Numbered from the stretch's first letter, positions 53,901-64,000 are shown. The stretch: DNA of 64,000 nucleotides from Paragonimus westermani (GCA_008508345.1 QNGE01000428.1:62001-126000), one strand, 5' to 3'. Numbers and translations: made by a program. The notes: a model not told the origin generated them from the letters alone.

Positions 53901-56900
53901 ATCATCAATAACATCACCATCAACACCACTGTAATCGCTGTTCTTCTCCATCCTTTCCCCTTCATTTATATCATCTTCAATACCAAACTGATCATCGTTA
54001 CCATTGTCATTACCATTCTTATCTTCATTTTCCTTTTCACTGAGTAATGCTCGCTTCTACTCCCTATCATCGGCGATGCCGTCCACATCCAGATCCATTG
54101 TCCTCTTCTTTCGTCTACTTTCCACTATCTCCGTCATTTGCATGCTTTTCCCTCTAATGTGTGGTCTCGTCATCGTTGGCACTATTCTCATCCTCCGCCC
54201 CATGAACAACAACAGTAACAACAGCGTTGGAGAGCGGAGAGAACCGTAGAGAGAAGCAAAAACCACATCGACCGATCCAGACTGTTCACCCAGCGGGAGG
54301 TCCCTGAATGGCCTCGTTTTATCTTGATGATTGGACGTCCTGCTGGGCAAGGCCAGCGGTTGGCCAACGGTGCTCGGCTAGAGCGTGTACACCCGGCACA
54401 TATGCTCTAACAGACGCTATCTCCTTATTAAGAATGTGAGGTGTGCAACCGTATAAACGAGGCTGCACTAGCACACATCCACATGAATGCATAGATTCAG
54501 ACGCACTCGTACACAGGAGTCTGTCGTGCACCAAAACTTTAACAGAATTCTGGTCCTAATCTCTACTCTGAAGTGATCGACTGGCATGGGCACAAAAGCG
54601 TGCATGCATACAGAGACATACACACGTGTCCGGAATAGAAACATAGCGAATGACATTTTCCAAACTCGGCCACGATTGACAGTTTCCTGTGGAAGTTTCG
54701 CTAGAAAGGATTTAAAACTTCAATCAACCGTCAACAGTGCACCTCGGATGAAAGAAAGTTGGGGAATTCGCATTCTTGTCCCAAAATTTACCACATGTGC
54801 ATTGGATGGGCTTTTTACGGAAAATGATAGTGGTGCGTACAGTCGTCCGATATGTAGTTCTGTTAAGTGGGGCCTTTTTCTCTCCAAAAATGTTAATAGG
54901 TGGGCCTCTATATTTTACTGTATTGGCAAATATACATTTATTAGTTCATTACACGTACTTAGATGGCAATAATAAGTCACACTACCCTTTAAATGTGAAG
55001 TTCAAGATCTGACGCTAGAACAGACGAATTGTCAATTCAACCACTTTCCAAAAAGTACCCCCTTCAATAAGCCTACCTAATCACTTTCAAGTTGTTATAT
55101 TGTTAGCTACTTTCTTCATTGTAATGTTCTTTTTTACGTATAGGAGTTAGATTTCTAAGGCTGCTACTGCGAACTTCTGTGCTCTACACCCTGTATATTG
55201 CAAACTACCACAATAGTCCTATTGTACACTAAGCTGAAAGCATGCTGTGTCTCACATGTGTCATTGAATTGACCGTAGATGAGGTCAGGTCAAGTGCCAT
55301 CCCCGGATAGGATTATGCAATCACAATACCTATTGAGTTGCACTTCCAATCATTTGTGATTCATTCAAATTACGTTTCACTGTTGTTTTATACTGACAGA
55401 AACGAATTTATCATGTGTATCGAACATACCTCAAGTTACGATAAACGTGTGCCACATGGATCATCCAACGTATAGTGCTGTCACGTATTCAAATCAGACC
55501 GAGTGCTCCCCAACATCGATGAGAAGGTTAGAGAAGATTATATCCATATAATTCCGTTCGGTTAGCGTTCTCGATGACGGAAGCAGACAGAGAACGCATC
55601 TGAACTAGTGTTAAATCCGCAGACATCCTACGCCTCATAAATTCAACTGTTTGTGTTGTTTACTTCCTACGTGTACTTAGAAGTTGCTTAATGATAACAT
55701 CACACTGGCACTCTTGAAGAGTACGGGAGTTTATGGAGTGCACACAACCCCAAAGCAATTCCTCAGTCAACATGGGACGTTCATTAGTTTGCCGTAGGCT
55801 GGTGCTTCGCGTAACTGAAAGCATTCACTTCGTCTCCATCAAATCAATTCGTTTGAAGTGAAGCTCATGGAATGGGCACATCTGTTTAGGCTTCAGTCTA
55901 ATTTTGTTCTCAACTTTGAGTTTACTTATTGCCATATCACGAAGCCAATGATAGCATAGAGAATGATACATATCATACTGCATAGCTGATCTTCTAATTC
56001 CACTGTTCAAGGTACACATACGTGCAGAATATTTTGTCGGCTTAAAAGATCAGACAGACAAGAAGACTGAAGGATGTATCAAGTTACATTTCCCAAGTGC
56101 TTACAACGCACCGCAGCTGCGGTTACAAAACAAATTCTTCGTTAAGGACCGACGAACAGTTGATGCTACTCAAACATTTATACTAAAGTCAAAGTGTTAC
56201 AGGAACCAGGCAAATACAGTGTAATCTGCGGGACAGTTGTGCATACTACCACAAAATGTGTACGAAACATGTTGTTTTGAAGGATAGTAAAGATAGTTAT
56301 TCTCTGTTTGAAGCCGTGATTCTGTAACTGCAGGGCCATTTGACAAAAAAGGTCACTACTGATGAGTTCTTCACAAGTATATCCTTGATTAGCTTACATG
56401 ATTAAAAGTAAATTAGCCTATTTTGTACGTTTCGACCAAAAAAATCAAAACAACGCAGCTTAGCTCATTTGAGTCTGTAGTTAACTAGAATGCACTCGAT
56501 GGTGAGTGATATTGCGGTACCAGGCAAAGAGAAGAGAGTGCTTATTTCATCTCCCGGAGTTCACTTGTGCAGATAATCCAACTGAACGAACCTTTCAGTG
56601 CACCAGTAAAAAGTCAGCTTAAACATCGTAGACAACATTATTTGAGGGTACTGTTACCGCTGTTCAACAAAAGAAGTGGTTCATGACTATATGGGAAATC
56701 TGCCAGACTTCAACAATGAGAATTCATGAGTTTGTTACAAACAAATAACCCATAGGGAGTAAAGAAAAAAGATTTCACAGTTCTCTGGTACACGAGCGTT
56801 GTGAGCACAAATTTCATTGAAAAGTCCTTCTCATCTAATCAATACAGGGCATAAACCTTATGATCTGGAGAGACGTAAGTAGAGGGTTTCTGGATGTATA

Positions 56901-59900
56901 AACAGAGCACTGAGTTAGGGGATCAGCTGTTCATTTTCCGTATCGAGGACACAGTTACCATCATGCTAATTTGGAAATCGAATCAGGCCAAAGGGTCTGC
57001 TCGTAGTGGATTTTGACTTGTCTCATATTTGGTTCATTTAGTTCGCCGAAGTCATTACGCTGCCTAATGTGGTTATAAGATATCATCAGTGTGCTGGTCA
57101 TATATTACAGGACGGTGTATAGGCACTGGCTCTCAGACGAAGTAGGCATATGATGGCACAACTAATAACTGCTTAATGACCAGAATCGGCCAGAAGCACA
57201 CGGTAGGTTTCGTGGTTGGTGCCACTTACCAGGTATACGTACCCGGTAAACCACGACTCTAAATCCTACCATAGAAGCAACAGGTGCTGAAGTTTGTAGT
57301 TAATAACTCATTTGCCAGTGACGTATGCCGTTTTTCTTGGATTCGATACGGTCAATCTAGAGTAGAATGTGTGATCGAAGTTCATCTGGTACCCACACTT
57401 AATGAGTGCCACCAAATACGGAACCGTTCGCGTATTTTTCATGAACCGTGATCGTTAAACATTTACTACTTATACCATACTAACTAATGAACTTATAGGC
57501 TCATGTGAGATCTTAAGGCAGACCAAGTGTCTGCACCTCTCCTGTAAATGTCTTTTACATACGCGCCGGCCTGCAGACTAGATCGAATCCGTCCAAGACA
57601 AACGACACAAGTAACTCGCAAATGAGATGGCAATTACAAATTTAACGGGTGTTTTTACGCAACTTGCTAACCGTACGCACTTCACACATAATCAGTACAA
57701 AGATTTAAAATGATCTAAGGAACATTGTGGTGCAGTAAGTTTTCCCACTTCTCTAACGTTAAAAAGCCGTCTCACTTAAAGGGTAAATAATTAACTGGTA
57801 CCTCGTGATAGTGTTCTAAAATATCTTCCATTAAAGTTTCTGGTCATTTCCAACAAGAAAAGTTCGAGAAAGAACCGAGTCTGCCACAAACGAGTGTTGG
57901 TTTAAGCATGGTGCATGAAAGACAATTCGACCAAAGTTTGATATGAATGCCTGACGGCGATTGATATAATTGGGGCAAAGTATTTGAAGCCTGTAACGGT
58001 AACTACAATTCTAATGCATATATTCCTCGCACACTATTTTAATGCATTCAAACCATTTGGACAGGTGTTAACTCTCCAACAGCTAAAGTCGGATTGTGAT
58101 TTGGGAATGGGGTCAGAATAATTCTTCTCATTGATCAACTGGTTGCACGCTCTGAAGATGCACTAGAAGCCCGTTTGTTTCGTGACGAAATCAGATGACT
58201 GTCCAACAGATTAAACTGTGTTCCTGTTCACGGCCGCAATCTCCCTCTTTGCAAAATTCGCTGTGCATCTAGGACGGTGCATTCGGTTTCTGTGTTGTCT
58301 GGCTATCCGAAACCGGATACAATGTAAAATTGCCAAAACACGTGTGTGGTAGATTCAATTTACTCCGACCAAACTGATTTTGCATGAGCCCTGAGAGCAT
58401 TGTCCGAGATCGATGAGGCTGAAATTCATTTCCAAAGTTCAGCAATGTTATGAACAAAGGCTGAAACCATTGCCATCCGTCAACACAGCCAAAATGAACA
58501 TCGGTACATATCATGGAATAGTTTGTGATTATTCTGTTGGGTGAAGTCAGCGTATAGTGCAGCTCGCTCGAAAGTTCTACTACCAGTTCATGTGTGTGTG
58601 TGCCTGTGTAATAGTGTAGGTACAGATGTACCACTGGCAGTGAGGAGTAAAATGCTGACCCTGTAAGAAGTCAGCCGGAATCGCCATATGTGAAACAGGT
58701 GAAGCTGGCATGAACTGTCTGCTCCAAATACGATGGTGCCATTTCCCCCTTTGTCCGCGTGGGTCCACATGTCCTCACGGGCATTCTGCCCTAAAGTTGG
58801 TCGATCCAACACCCCTCTGACACGGTACGGGCCTTCGTAGCAAATCAGGTGTGCACCGTACCAGGTGTGTGGTGGACGCTGCTTGTGACCAATCTAAACA
58901 AACTAGACAGTCCGTTGTGCACGCTTGTGATTATGGTATGAGTCCGATTCATGCAGATGGGAAAGAGATGGTAATTCCTAAAGCCTTCTTACAGGAGATG
59001 ATTGAAAAAGGTCAATGTTTCACTTTTATTGGGCAACTTCATCGAGGAAGAGCGACTGTTCTTCCTATCTTCAAAGCTGGTAGCTTGAAATTGAGGTTCA
59101 TCCAACGTCAGAGTAGGAGGTGAATCCCGAACTATCTCCAATGACAACACTGGAGTTAATTGGTAACCCCAGCTGTCTTCTGATTATGGTCAGACGAGGG
59201 AGAAAGATAACGCGTGATGCTTTGATGATCTGTCATAACTCTGGCTCTAATGCTGATTTTGACAAAGTTTGAATTTCACTTAGCTATTCGTCCTACTGAA
59301 TGGCTGGGTAATTGATCACCCAATGCATAAGGCCTTCTCAGGCTATCTATACCACTTTACGGTTACATTTCTGTTTTTGTACTTTGTACGCGCAGAACAA
59401 GTCTTTCAACGGAACACACACCTGCGACGTTGTTTTCTACTAATCAACTAATGTGTTGAGCAGTGACCCGTAACCATTATACTGGGTTTGCACCATAAAC
59501 CGCCAAAGTGGAATCCTACCATTTTACCGACCTATCTGGAATAGACTTGAGATAGACGACACACCATTGTCAACCAGCTGACCATTCGATTTAGTCTAAG
59601 TTTCAACAACCCTTCAACTAAGAACTGAGTGCCTGTCAACAGAATCAATCAGTTACTAACGAATAAAAGCCTTCGACGTTGTATAAAATACATGCCACCA
59701 CCGAATGAACGTCTACTCCATATGGTGATGGTCCGGCTGGCGTAAAATCGATTCGCTGTGTATGCGTGACGTGCGAACGAGATCAGCCGAACCAATACGC
59801 AATCGAAAAGAAGGTCAGAATCCTCTGTGAGAATTCCATCATTCTGACATGTACTATTATTGCCCAAGTTGGAATCCGTTTTCCCGCCCTTAATCCCAAA

Positions 59901-62701
59901 TACAATTGCATCCAAAGGTATCATGTTAAACACACGAAAGAATATTTCTGCGCCTAAATAAACAACAATGGCTTCCGGTTGAAATTTCATTCCCACTTAA
60001 CACATGTGCGTCTAATTAATGAGATCAAGAGTTCAAGCAGTTCCAGTAATAAGTCAAACAGTTCAACATAAGATAATCGAAAAATCAAGTCTGCAGACAC
60101 ATTCGTACACTCCAACCTGCCACCCATATAGCTTTTAATTCCCAAGGCTACGGTTCTCTTAGTGGTTTCCAACTCTACTCTTGGTATGTTCATTAGTCAT
60201 TGAAGGAATTATTTTCAGTTCAACGATAATCCTCCGTACGATGTTTAACAGCAGACGTTGATTTGCATGCACGTCCACTAACGGGTTTCAACTGCTATGG
60301 TTACACATACAATTGTGGGATTTGAGTAAACACATAGGCCGATAAACATAGAGTGCGCTAGCGTACACACACGCCAGCTAACACACAGACAAAAACGCGT
60401 ACCTAGAAGTCTGAAGAGCATGTACAGAGTGATGAAAGGAAACGGTTTGTGATGACCTGCCGAGTTAGTTCCATTGTAATTATTGTGTTCTGCATTTGTT
60501 GATATTCCACATCGCATCTACTTCTCCTTCCGACCCTGGTCCGATTAAAATTTCTGGCCTTCTCTACCAGGATTGAAAAGCAACGAGCATAGAACTGCGT
60601 GAGCAGAAGGTCACTACTACACGTAAACAAGGACGAATTCAATTGTCCTCTCTGTTGTCTCATTTCCAACCGCCGGTTTCCTAACTTAATACATACTGAA
60701 TGTTGGTTATCTTTCAGTTCAAGTCGAAACACGTCTGGCTTGCTGTATGGTGTGAGTGACTTCACAGCCAATAAAATCCGATCGACTGTGATGACCACAG
60801 AACTCAGATTAATTGCGTAAATTCATTGATAATGGGTGCTTGACTGTTCTCAAATTTCTCTGTATAATCTAACTTCATGAGATTGACGTTTGCTATCACC
60901 GGAAGTATGAGATAAACAAACAAACTAAGAATCTGTTGATGCCCTACAGAACCAAGTTTTGTCATGAAATCCTTGATTTCCCAAGCTCGGTTCATTCACT
61001 GCTGACTTGCTAACCGTGTTCAGGTTAAAAACAACGTACATAATGAGGTAGCTAATGGGCTGGCATCCGCAAAACATGTTCCACTCAAAGAGGAGTCTCT
61101 GTGAGTCAAACCAATAAATATGCTGGGTGTGTCCGTTGAGGAAATCACTCCCATGAACCGTACCCTGGTTTTGTGTGTTGTACGTTGACCACACCATTCA
61201 TCGACGAATAAAACAAGATGCCTTCTTGAAAGCTGTTTGCTACGGAGAACGTAAGATTTAAATTCTTGTTGGAAATTACGAACAGAGCGACCAGACTGAC
61301 CATACAATAACGACTACAGGAAATGAGCAACCGAAAACCCAGTTCGATGAAGCGAGATAAATGCTGAAAATTACGTACTGATTATCAGCACGTCTGGAAG
61401 CTGCAGAAGCGAGACGGGCAAGTTTCACGAGATGCTTGTTGCACTGGAAATATTTGGCTTCAGTTTGAAACATTACTGAACTATATTCTGTTTTCAATGG
61501 GCGTTTGAGGATGATGTTGGTGTAATCGGAAGCCCATTCATAGTTAAACGCAGCTTCCATATTCAGCTAGACAGATTAGCCAGCCTTTTTCGGGGAATAA
61601 AAGCTAGATGCAAATTCCACTTCTGGTGCGAAGGGCATAACACACCATAACTAGGATGATGAGTAGCGTTTAAACCTCAGTCGAAACAAGGTTGTGAGTT
61701 GCTGATGGGTTCCAAAAAACGCAATGCTCAAGTCTAGTACCTTCTACAGCAGAGACCAAATGAGATGTCTGGGTGAATGCAACAGGTACAATCAGAAATG
61801 AAAACTTTCCAGTTCGCATATCCTACAAACGCTTTACCACACTTGAACGATCACTGCAAACGCAGGAAAGCCCTAATTAGACGACTGAGTCCACACACGT
61901 TTTTACCTAGCTCCAGTTAAAACAAGTTTTGTATCTTTTGTGGAGTCGTATTTTGGTGGAGTAATGGCTTCTAACACGATGATGGGACATCTGCAGTGAT
62001 GTGCTCCGATGAGGAGAATGAAGTGAAAATCCAGTTTGCACTAACTGTTAATAACAGTTTGTTTCACCTACTCCAAACCACTGACGTGCTGTATGCAGAT
62101 ATTTTAGACAGCCTTGGAGATATATGTAGTTCAAACAAATAGGCCCACATGGACTCACTTCTAGACCAGCTTCTTCTTGGGTTTCATGATGGAACGCATT
62201 TGGCATGTAAGTAAGGTTGTAGCCAATGTTTTTGCACAACGGTATCTCAATTGGGATACATTTTTCTGGTCTGAGCAAATGTTCGCTTTCTCCCGGTGTC
62301 GCAATCGGACTGTTCAAGCTAGCGTGGTATTCGGTTGGGACTTCATCTTGTGAATGCACACTTGTTAATTTGGCTCCATTACTTGACCGTGGAAGGGAAC
62401 GGGCTGCTCGTCGTTTACCCACAACCAGACCTTCCCGCTGAAGTCCAAAGTTCCCGGGCTGAAGTATTCGGTTTGATTGTTTTTGTCCTTCGTCAAGTTG
62501 GTTGACACGAAGCGTCCCATGTTCAGATGTGAAGTACTTAGTGCCCGGATGGAGATACTCTGGGCTTCGGACCCCATTGGCAGCAATCCTTGGACCAATG
62601 TACATGATGCAACAGAAGACACAAAACAGACGTGCCCAAAAAAATCCGAACCTAGAGTGTAGGTCATTGAACTGTTGGTGGTGGCCATAGAACCAGATCA
62701 T
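25653..62701 (-). CDS. Frizzled Wnt receptor, FZD5/8 type (four exons)
   Basis: Four exons, 62701-62159, 30588-30370, 29768-28956 and 26954-25653, join in phase 0 into 958 codons. Order: hydrophobic signal region (about residues 19-42), a long pre-domain, the Wnt-binding cysteine-rich domain (148-257, ten Cys, starting CIPIEIPLC), a linker, seven membrane segments (about 404-427, 439-461, 482-511, 526-546, 568-594, 618-642, 723-745) and KTLDSW at 747-752, the Dishevelled-binding KTxxxW motif. The motifs GYNLT-MPN-F, VHQF-PLVEI, YTPICLP and WPERM-CD-LP fit FZD5/8 better than FZD1/2/7, 4 or 9/10. It acts at the plasma membrane in Wnt signalling (family knowledge). Oddities: a 31.6-kb first intron, an expanded loop between membrane segments 6 and 7 with Gln tracts, and a 206-residue Gly/Ser/Asn-rich tail. 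Subfamily assignment is by eye. Confidence 0.93.
26955..28955 (-). other. Frizzled intron 3
   Basis: 2001 bases, phase 0, GTAACA donor and CCAACAG acceptor. No repeat or coding relic recognised. Confidence 0.85.
28956..29768 (-). CDS. Frizzled exon 3: linker and membrane segments 1-3
   Basis: 271 codons, acceptor TTGACAG before AGT GAA TGC and donor CAG followed by GTAACA. Contents: Ser/Thr-rich linker with NST and NTTT sequons, a CLPCRCRDPFIPV cysteine cluster, membrane segment 1, YPERPIIYLSACYL (segment 2), then the VFGMASSVWWVILTLTWFLA core of segment 3, and WGTEAIAKYSQ at the end. All are hallmark Frizzled sequences. Confidence 0.95.
29769..30369 (-). other. Frizzled intron 2
   Basis: 601 bases, phase 0. 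It contains a degenerate tetranucleotide tract of the ACTG/TGAC type at about 30265-30350 and nothing coding. Confidence 0.85.
30265..30350. repeat. Degenerate ACTG/TGAC tetranucleotide tract
   Basis: Irregular recurrences of GACTGACT, CACTCAATGAC, GACTCATCGACTGAATGAC and GATTGACT in Frizzled intron 2. Confidence 0.5.
30370..30588 (-). CDS. Frizzled exon 2: second half of the CRD
   Basis: 73 codons between a CAG acceptor (30589-30590) and a GTGAGT donor (30364-30369). It begins VHQFYPLVEI, directly continuing EEAGLE of exon 1, and runs to WPERMNCDLLPEG. It holds Cys 3-9 of the domain; the tenth is the third residue of exon 3 (SEC). It is short and easily missed by gene finders because of the huge intron before it. 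Confidence 0.93.
31465..31672 (-). repeat. Dispersed repeat B, copy 2
   Basis: Counterpart of 1575-1775 in the same orientation, in Frizzled intron 1. It has ACAGAGCGTGCTGC, TTTCCGTTTGTGTAGG, TCGGTTCCTATT, CTTTTACAAGGCTAT and CGAAAGAACGC. The two copies are clearly diverged. Confidence 0.7.
33911..34015 (-). repeat. tRNA-like repeat segment, minus-strand member of a head-to-head pair
   Basis: The minus strand reads CACATTCGCATTTGAGTAAT, then AATGTGAGGTCAGTGCCGCT, then CGGCCAACACAGTCACCTCATGAA. The order matches the repeat-arm body followed by a tRNA-like head. Confidence 0.65.
34036..34100 (+). pseudogene. tRNA-Val(CAC)-derived sequence (SINE head or tRNA pseudogene)
   Basis: AGTGGCGTAGTGG at 34041-34053 is a good A-box. 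TTCGCCTCAC at 34062-34071 is the 5' anticodon stem, loop start and CAC anticodon of metazoan tRNA-Val. The 3' side of that stem (ATACG instead of GCGAA) no longer pairs and the B-box region (GTCCAAGTTAAAGC) is degenerate, so it is not a working tRNA. It lies divergently beside the minus-strand copy at 33911-34015. Confidence 0.65.
38495..38545 (+). repeat. Possible further tRNA-like repeat segment
   Basis: AGCAGTGGTCAGCGCAACTG resembles an A-box region and is followed by CCGAGGTCCAACGG, a weak B-box. No body of the repeat family is visible beside it. Confidence 0.3.
40287..40380. repeat. Perfect 23-bp inverted repeat around an undetermined base
   Basis: ATTTTCAAGTTGACCATCACTCA (arm 40287-40309, 23 bases) is exactly reversed at 40358-40380. 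The N at 40357 touches the right arm. AATAATGTGATA also occurs twice in direct orientation (about 40249 and 40379). The right arm may be a gap-filling or fold-back read artefact. Confidence 0.85.
42655..43215 (+). mobile_element. Non-LTR retrotransposon relic, C-terminal pol region
   Basis: Broken plus-strand frames keep the order typical of the post-RT region of RTE/CR1-like elements: DQFAYLGSCFNSGGGIQNEV (from about 42681), then YNAKLRTVILWGCNT, then HKLDHLLRIPVGCLPRQSPF and TDVSNE, RGGQMKS, and finally VGRVYLLDCGPHDSH. Stops and frame changes interrupt every segment, so it is inactive. The RT catalytic part and endonuclease are not visible upstream. The clade is uncertain. Confidence 0.75.
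43461..43480. repeat. (TA)10 microsatellite
   Basis: Pure TA run in Frizzled intron 1, about 250 bases past the end of the non-LTR relic. Confidence 0.95.
44030..44632 (-). CDS. Unidentified 200-codon open frame in Frizzled intron 1
   Basis: The longest unexplained open frame in the intron. I do not recognise the product: it has scattered Cys/His, no signal peptide, no repeat and no catalytic motif. A second minus-strand frame (44669-44487) overlaps its start in another phase. It could be a piece of a decayed transposon, a nested exon, or chance. Length is the only argument for it. Confidence 0.15.
   Translation of the reverse strand: MTGNLKVKGFSPNLSPIYVMSEAPRRPMIRLLKQSVERDKRANECCVNKHKGAEIIVFAKNDWLETAHTADDGIQTCTSSKLLYPVHYSSIFIWSELVMSDAQFSLEYSDRTTGKCQSYNVFWMDISYFLIWVVKGPTHSMRCIRSSGIHRKAPITNCSLGCRVELLMQLEHCLELFIGTQYRNGEFARWHLADLHAVSM
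47215..47230. repeat. (GT)8 microsatellite
   Basis: Pure GT run flanked by GTATAC and GTATGTATAC. A short hairpin (CCTCGCCCATGCGAGG) lies about 60 bases before it. Confidence 0.9.
53727..54053 (-). repeat. GAT/GAA-type cryptic simple repeat with acidic open frame
   Basis: The minus strand is a purine-rich, GAT/GAA/AAT-based irregular repeat that reads as an Asp/Glu/Asn/Gly/Lys-rich frame ending at 53727. Upstream, the same frame continues as another 97 codons (54350-54060) after a single TAG at 54057-54059. No domain is recognisable. It is most likely simple-sequence DNA; a decayed acidic-protein exon is the alternative. Confidence 0.55.
62159..62701 (-). CDS. Frizzled exon 1: signal peptide, pre-domain, start of CRD
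   Basis: Codes residues 1-181. The start at 62701 (MIWFYGHHQQ) is preferred because a textbook acceptor (TTTTTCCCCCCTTTCCAG) ends 12 bases before the ATG, so the upstream in-frame ATGs at about 62752 would be intronic or removed by trans-splicing. Residues 43-147 are a low-similarity extension with KRRAARS at 96-102. The exon ends in EEAGLE followed by GTGAGT. Confidence 0.88.
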
Positions 62702-62712
62702 TGTTGGGATTT

Positions 62713-62733
62713 CTGGAAAGGGGGGAAAAAGAG
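62713..62733 (-). promoter_or_regulatory. 3' splice acceptor just upstream of the Frizzled start codon
   Basis: On the minus strand a pyrimidine run ends in CAG 12 bases before the ATG. It is either the end of an intron in the 5' untranslated region or a spliced-leader trans-splice acceptor, which flatworms use on many genes. No upstream exon can be recognised in 62734-64000. Confidence 0.6.
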
Positions 62734-64000
62734 CTAGATTAGTAAGCATCACGTGTTGGTTCCTTGTAAATTAGTGCAGTAGCATACGCTGATCAGCACT
62801 CAACATCACCACAAGTTTACCGTTCAGCTGGTCCATCTGGCGGCACATGTGAACAGTGTTCGGCTAACAACGAACCAAATCCCCGACTATTCGCCTGTGA
62901 TCTAAGGATACTCAGCAAGATTCTCCGCCAGTTTATGCCTGATGTTTAGCCAGTAACGGCCCTCATTGAACTGAAGCACTTCGAACAGAAATGTACGATC
63001 CCATGTTTGAAAACTGGGTTCACTTCAAAAACTTCATCAGCACAAAGACAAAACGTGTCGGCGCATGTTAACAGTTCGCCAGTCGCAAATATGCAGGTTA
63101 CATAGGATAGAAAAGTGGACGGAGACCAGGAATGGATGCGCAGACATTCACTTCAATTGTTGTCATCAATATCATGACAGTTCGATGAGTTGCTTCAACC
63201 ACTTTTGTGTACACAACGCTGGTTGGCGGGTTCTGGTCAACGTAGCCTCGTTGAAGGTTTTGGATTCTGGTTGTGTAAAAATGAATGAGCTAAGCGGATC
63301 AACTTGGTGATTTGTTATCATGACAGGCCTAACGATCGATGATGTGGGAGTTCTGGCAAGGAATTCGCCGGTTTAAGGTTGTTGTGTCATCACTGGTTTT
63401 AACTTTTCCGGAACATGTTTCGTAACACGCGGAGATAATTGTAAGTCTGCTCTGTCTACATAATCGTCACTGAAACTGCTGGTAAAATCGTAGACGACGT
63501 GAGAGATAGAATAATCAGAGGACCTGCGTTCATGTTTATGTAGAGCTGTTTCCCATAACGCAATATATCGCCTTTCTGCTCCGATGAAGTCCTAAGTTTT
63601 GTTGGCCAGAAGAGACGAACAGATTCAAAATGAGCTTCCGCATGTGAACTTGTAAGGTTGAAACCTGTTGGTCACATTCAAAGCAACCCTACGTTGACTT
63701 AAATTGACGATGGCCAGAGAAGGAGCATGAATCCTAACATGAAAATAACCATCAAATTAGCTCTTATTTTAATCAATAATTGCCATGAAACTATCTCCTA
63801 GAAGACCTGCAGAGGTGTTCTCTTCCAGCTCTCTTGTAGTGGGTAGCTGGTTGCCTCATTCCAACTGCATATTACTCCAGAGATTTCAGTTATGACAAAA
63901 AATGAACAATTAAAGCGTACACCGAACGAACACATCTGTTTCTTCAAGGATTTTTATACCGTTTTGACGAAGTTCGGCTATTCCCGTAGCACACATATAT
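62734..64000. other. Region upstream of Frizzled exon 1
   Basis: Expected to hold the Frizzled promoter or a 5' untranslated exon, but no core promoter element or exon could be identified. An 81-codon plus-strand frame at 63065-63310 is unrecognised. Confidence 0.4.

Larger units (their letters stand above)
30589..62158 (-). other. Frizzled intron 1 (31.6 kb) inside the Wnt-binding domain
   Basis: Bounded by a GTGAGT donor at 62153-62158 and a CAG acceptor at 30589-30591. It separates EEAGLE from VHQFYP of the CRD. Repeats identified within it are listed separately. Outside them I recognise no gene; the longest unexplained open frame is at 44030-44632 (-). Stretches 34106-38490, 43482-53700 and 54360-62158 hold only short frames without recognisable similarity. 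Confidence 0.88.

Noticed and set aside
53790..54249. Ile/Phe-rich membrane-protein-like frames on the plus strand
   Set aside because: They are the complementary reading of the GAT/GAA simple repeat, which yields hydrophobic codons automatically.
58851..59123. 90-codon plus-strand frame as a host exon
   Set aside because: No recognisable family and no convincing splice partners; length is within chance expectation.
62226..62690. Plus-strand frames opposite Frizzled exon 1
   Set aside because: They are antisense shadows of the coding exon, without similarity to any protein.
62702..62752. Extending the Frizzled N terminus to the upstream in-frame ATGs
   Set aside because: The extra codons run through a pyrimidine tract and CAG acceptor, so they are most likely removed by splicing.
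1..64000. CRISPR arrays, operons, bacterial or viral genes
   Set aside because: No regularly spaced repeats, no ribosome-binding-site gene clusters and no viral gene sets; spliced metazoan genes rule out a prokaryotic origin.

Overview
The window looks like nuclear DNA from a metazoan with a large, intron-rich, repeat-laden genome. A digenean flatworm (trematode) is the best guess, resting on the repeat types, the long introns and a divergent tubulin; this is inference, since no species-specific marker was identified. About 42% GC is a visual estimate. Only two protein-coding genes can be defended, and both had to be assembled from split exons. The rest is intronic or intergenic DNA with decayed transposon fragments, simple repeats and a tRNA-like dispersed repeat family.

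Gene 1 (+ strand, 4789-13771) is a divergent alpha-tubulin in two exons: 4789-5020 and 10896-13771, with a phase-1 intron of 5.9 kb. The tubulin core is complete to about residue 444. The same open frame then runs on for about 590 more codons as a low-complexity Ser/Gln/His-rich tail, giving 1035 residues where about 450 are usual. The intron holds an antisense Penelope-like retroelement relic whose truncated end abuts a (TA)17 tract.

Gene 2 (- strand, 62701 down to 25653) is a Frizzled receptor of the FZD5/8 type. It has four coding exons (62701-62159, 30588-30370, 29768-28956, 26954-25653), all joined in phase 0, encoding 958 residues. Intron 1 is 31.6 kb and splits the Wnt-binding cysteine-rich domain. 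That intron fills half the window and contains a non-LTR reverse transcriptase relic (42.65-43.2 kb), tRNA-Val-like repeats (33.9-34.1 kb), a second copy of a dispersed repeat first seen at 1.6 kb, microsatellites, an acidic-coding simple repeat (53.7-54.3 kb) and an ambiguous base flanked by a perfect inverted repeat at 40.3 kb.

Between the two genes (13.9-25.2 kb) the main structure is a pair of nearly identical 0.62-kb inverted repeats (16470-17092 and 24045-24668) about 7 kb apart. Each arm carries two tRNA-like segments in opposite orientation, and the same family recurs more diverged at 3.9, 16.0 and 33.9 kb.

The two genes are not obviously connected in function. The Frizzled would receive Wnt signals at the plasma membrane; the long-tailed tubulin would presumably enter or cap specialised microtubules. 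The tailed tubulin is the most unusual coding feature, and the inverted tRNA-like repeat system the most unusual non-coding one.
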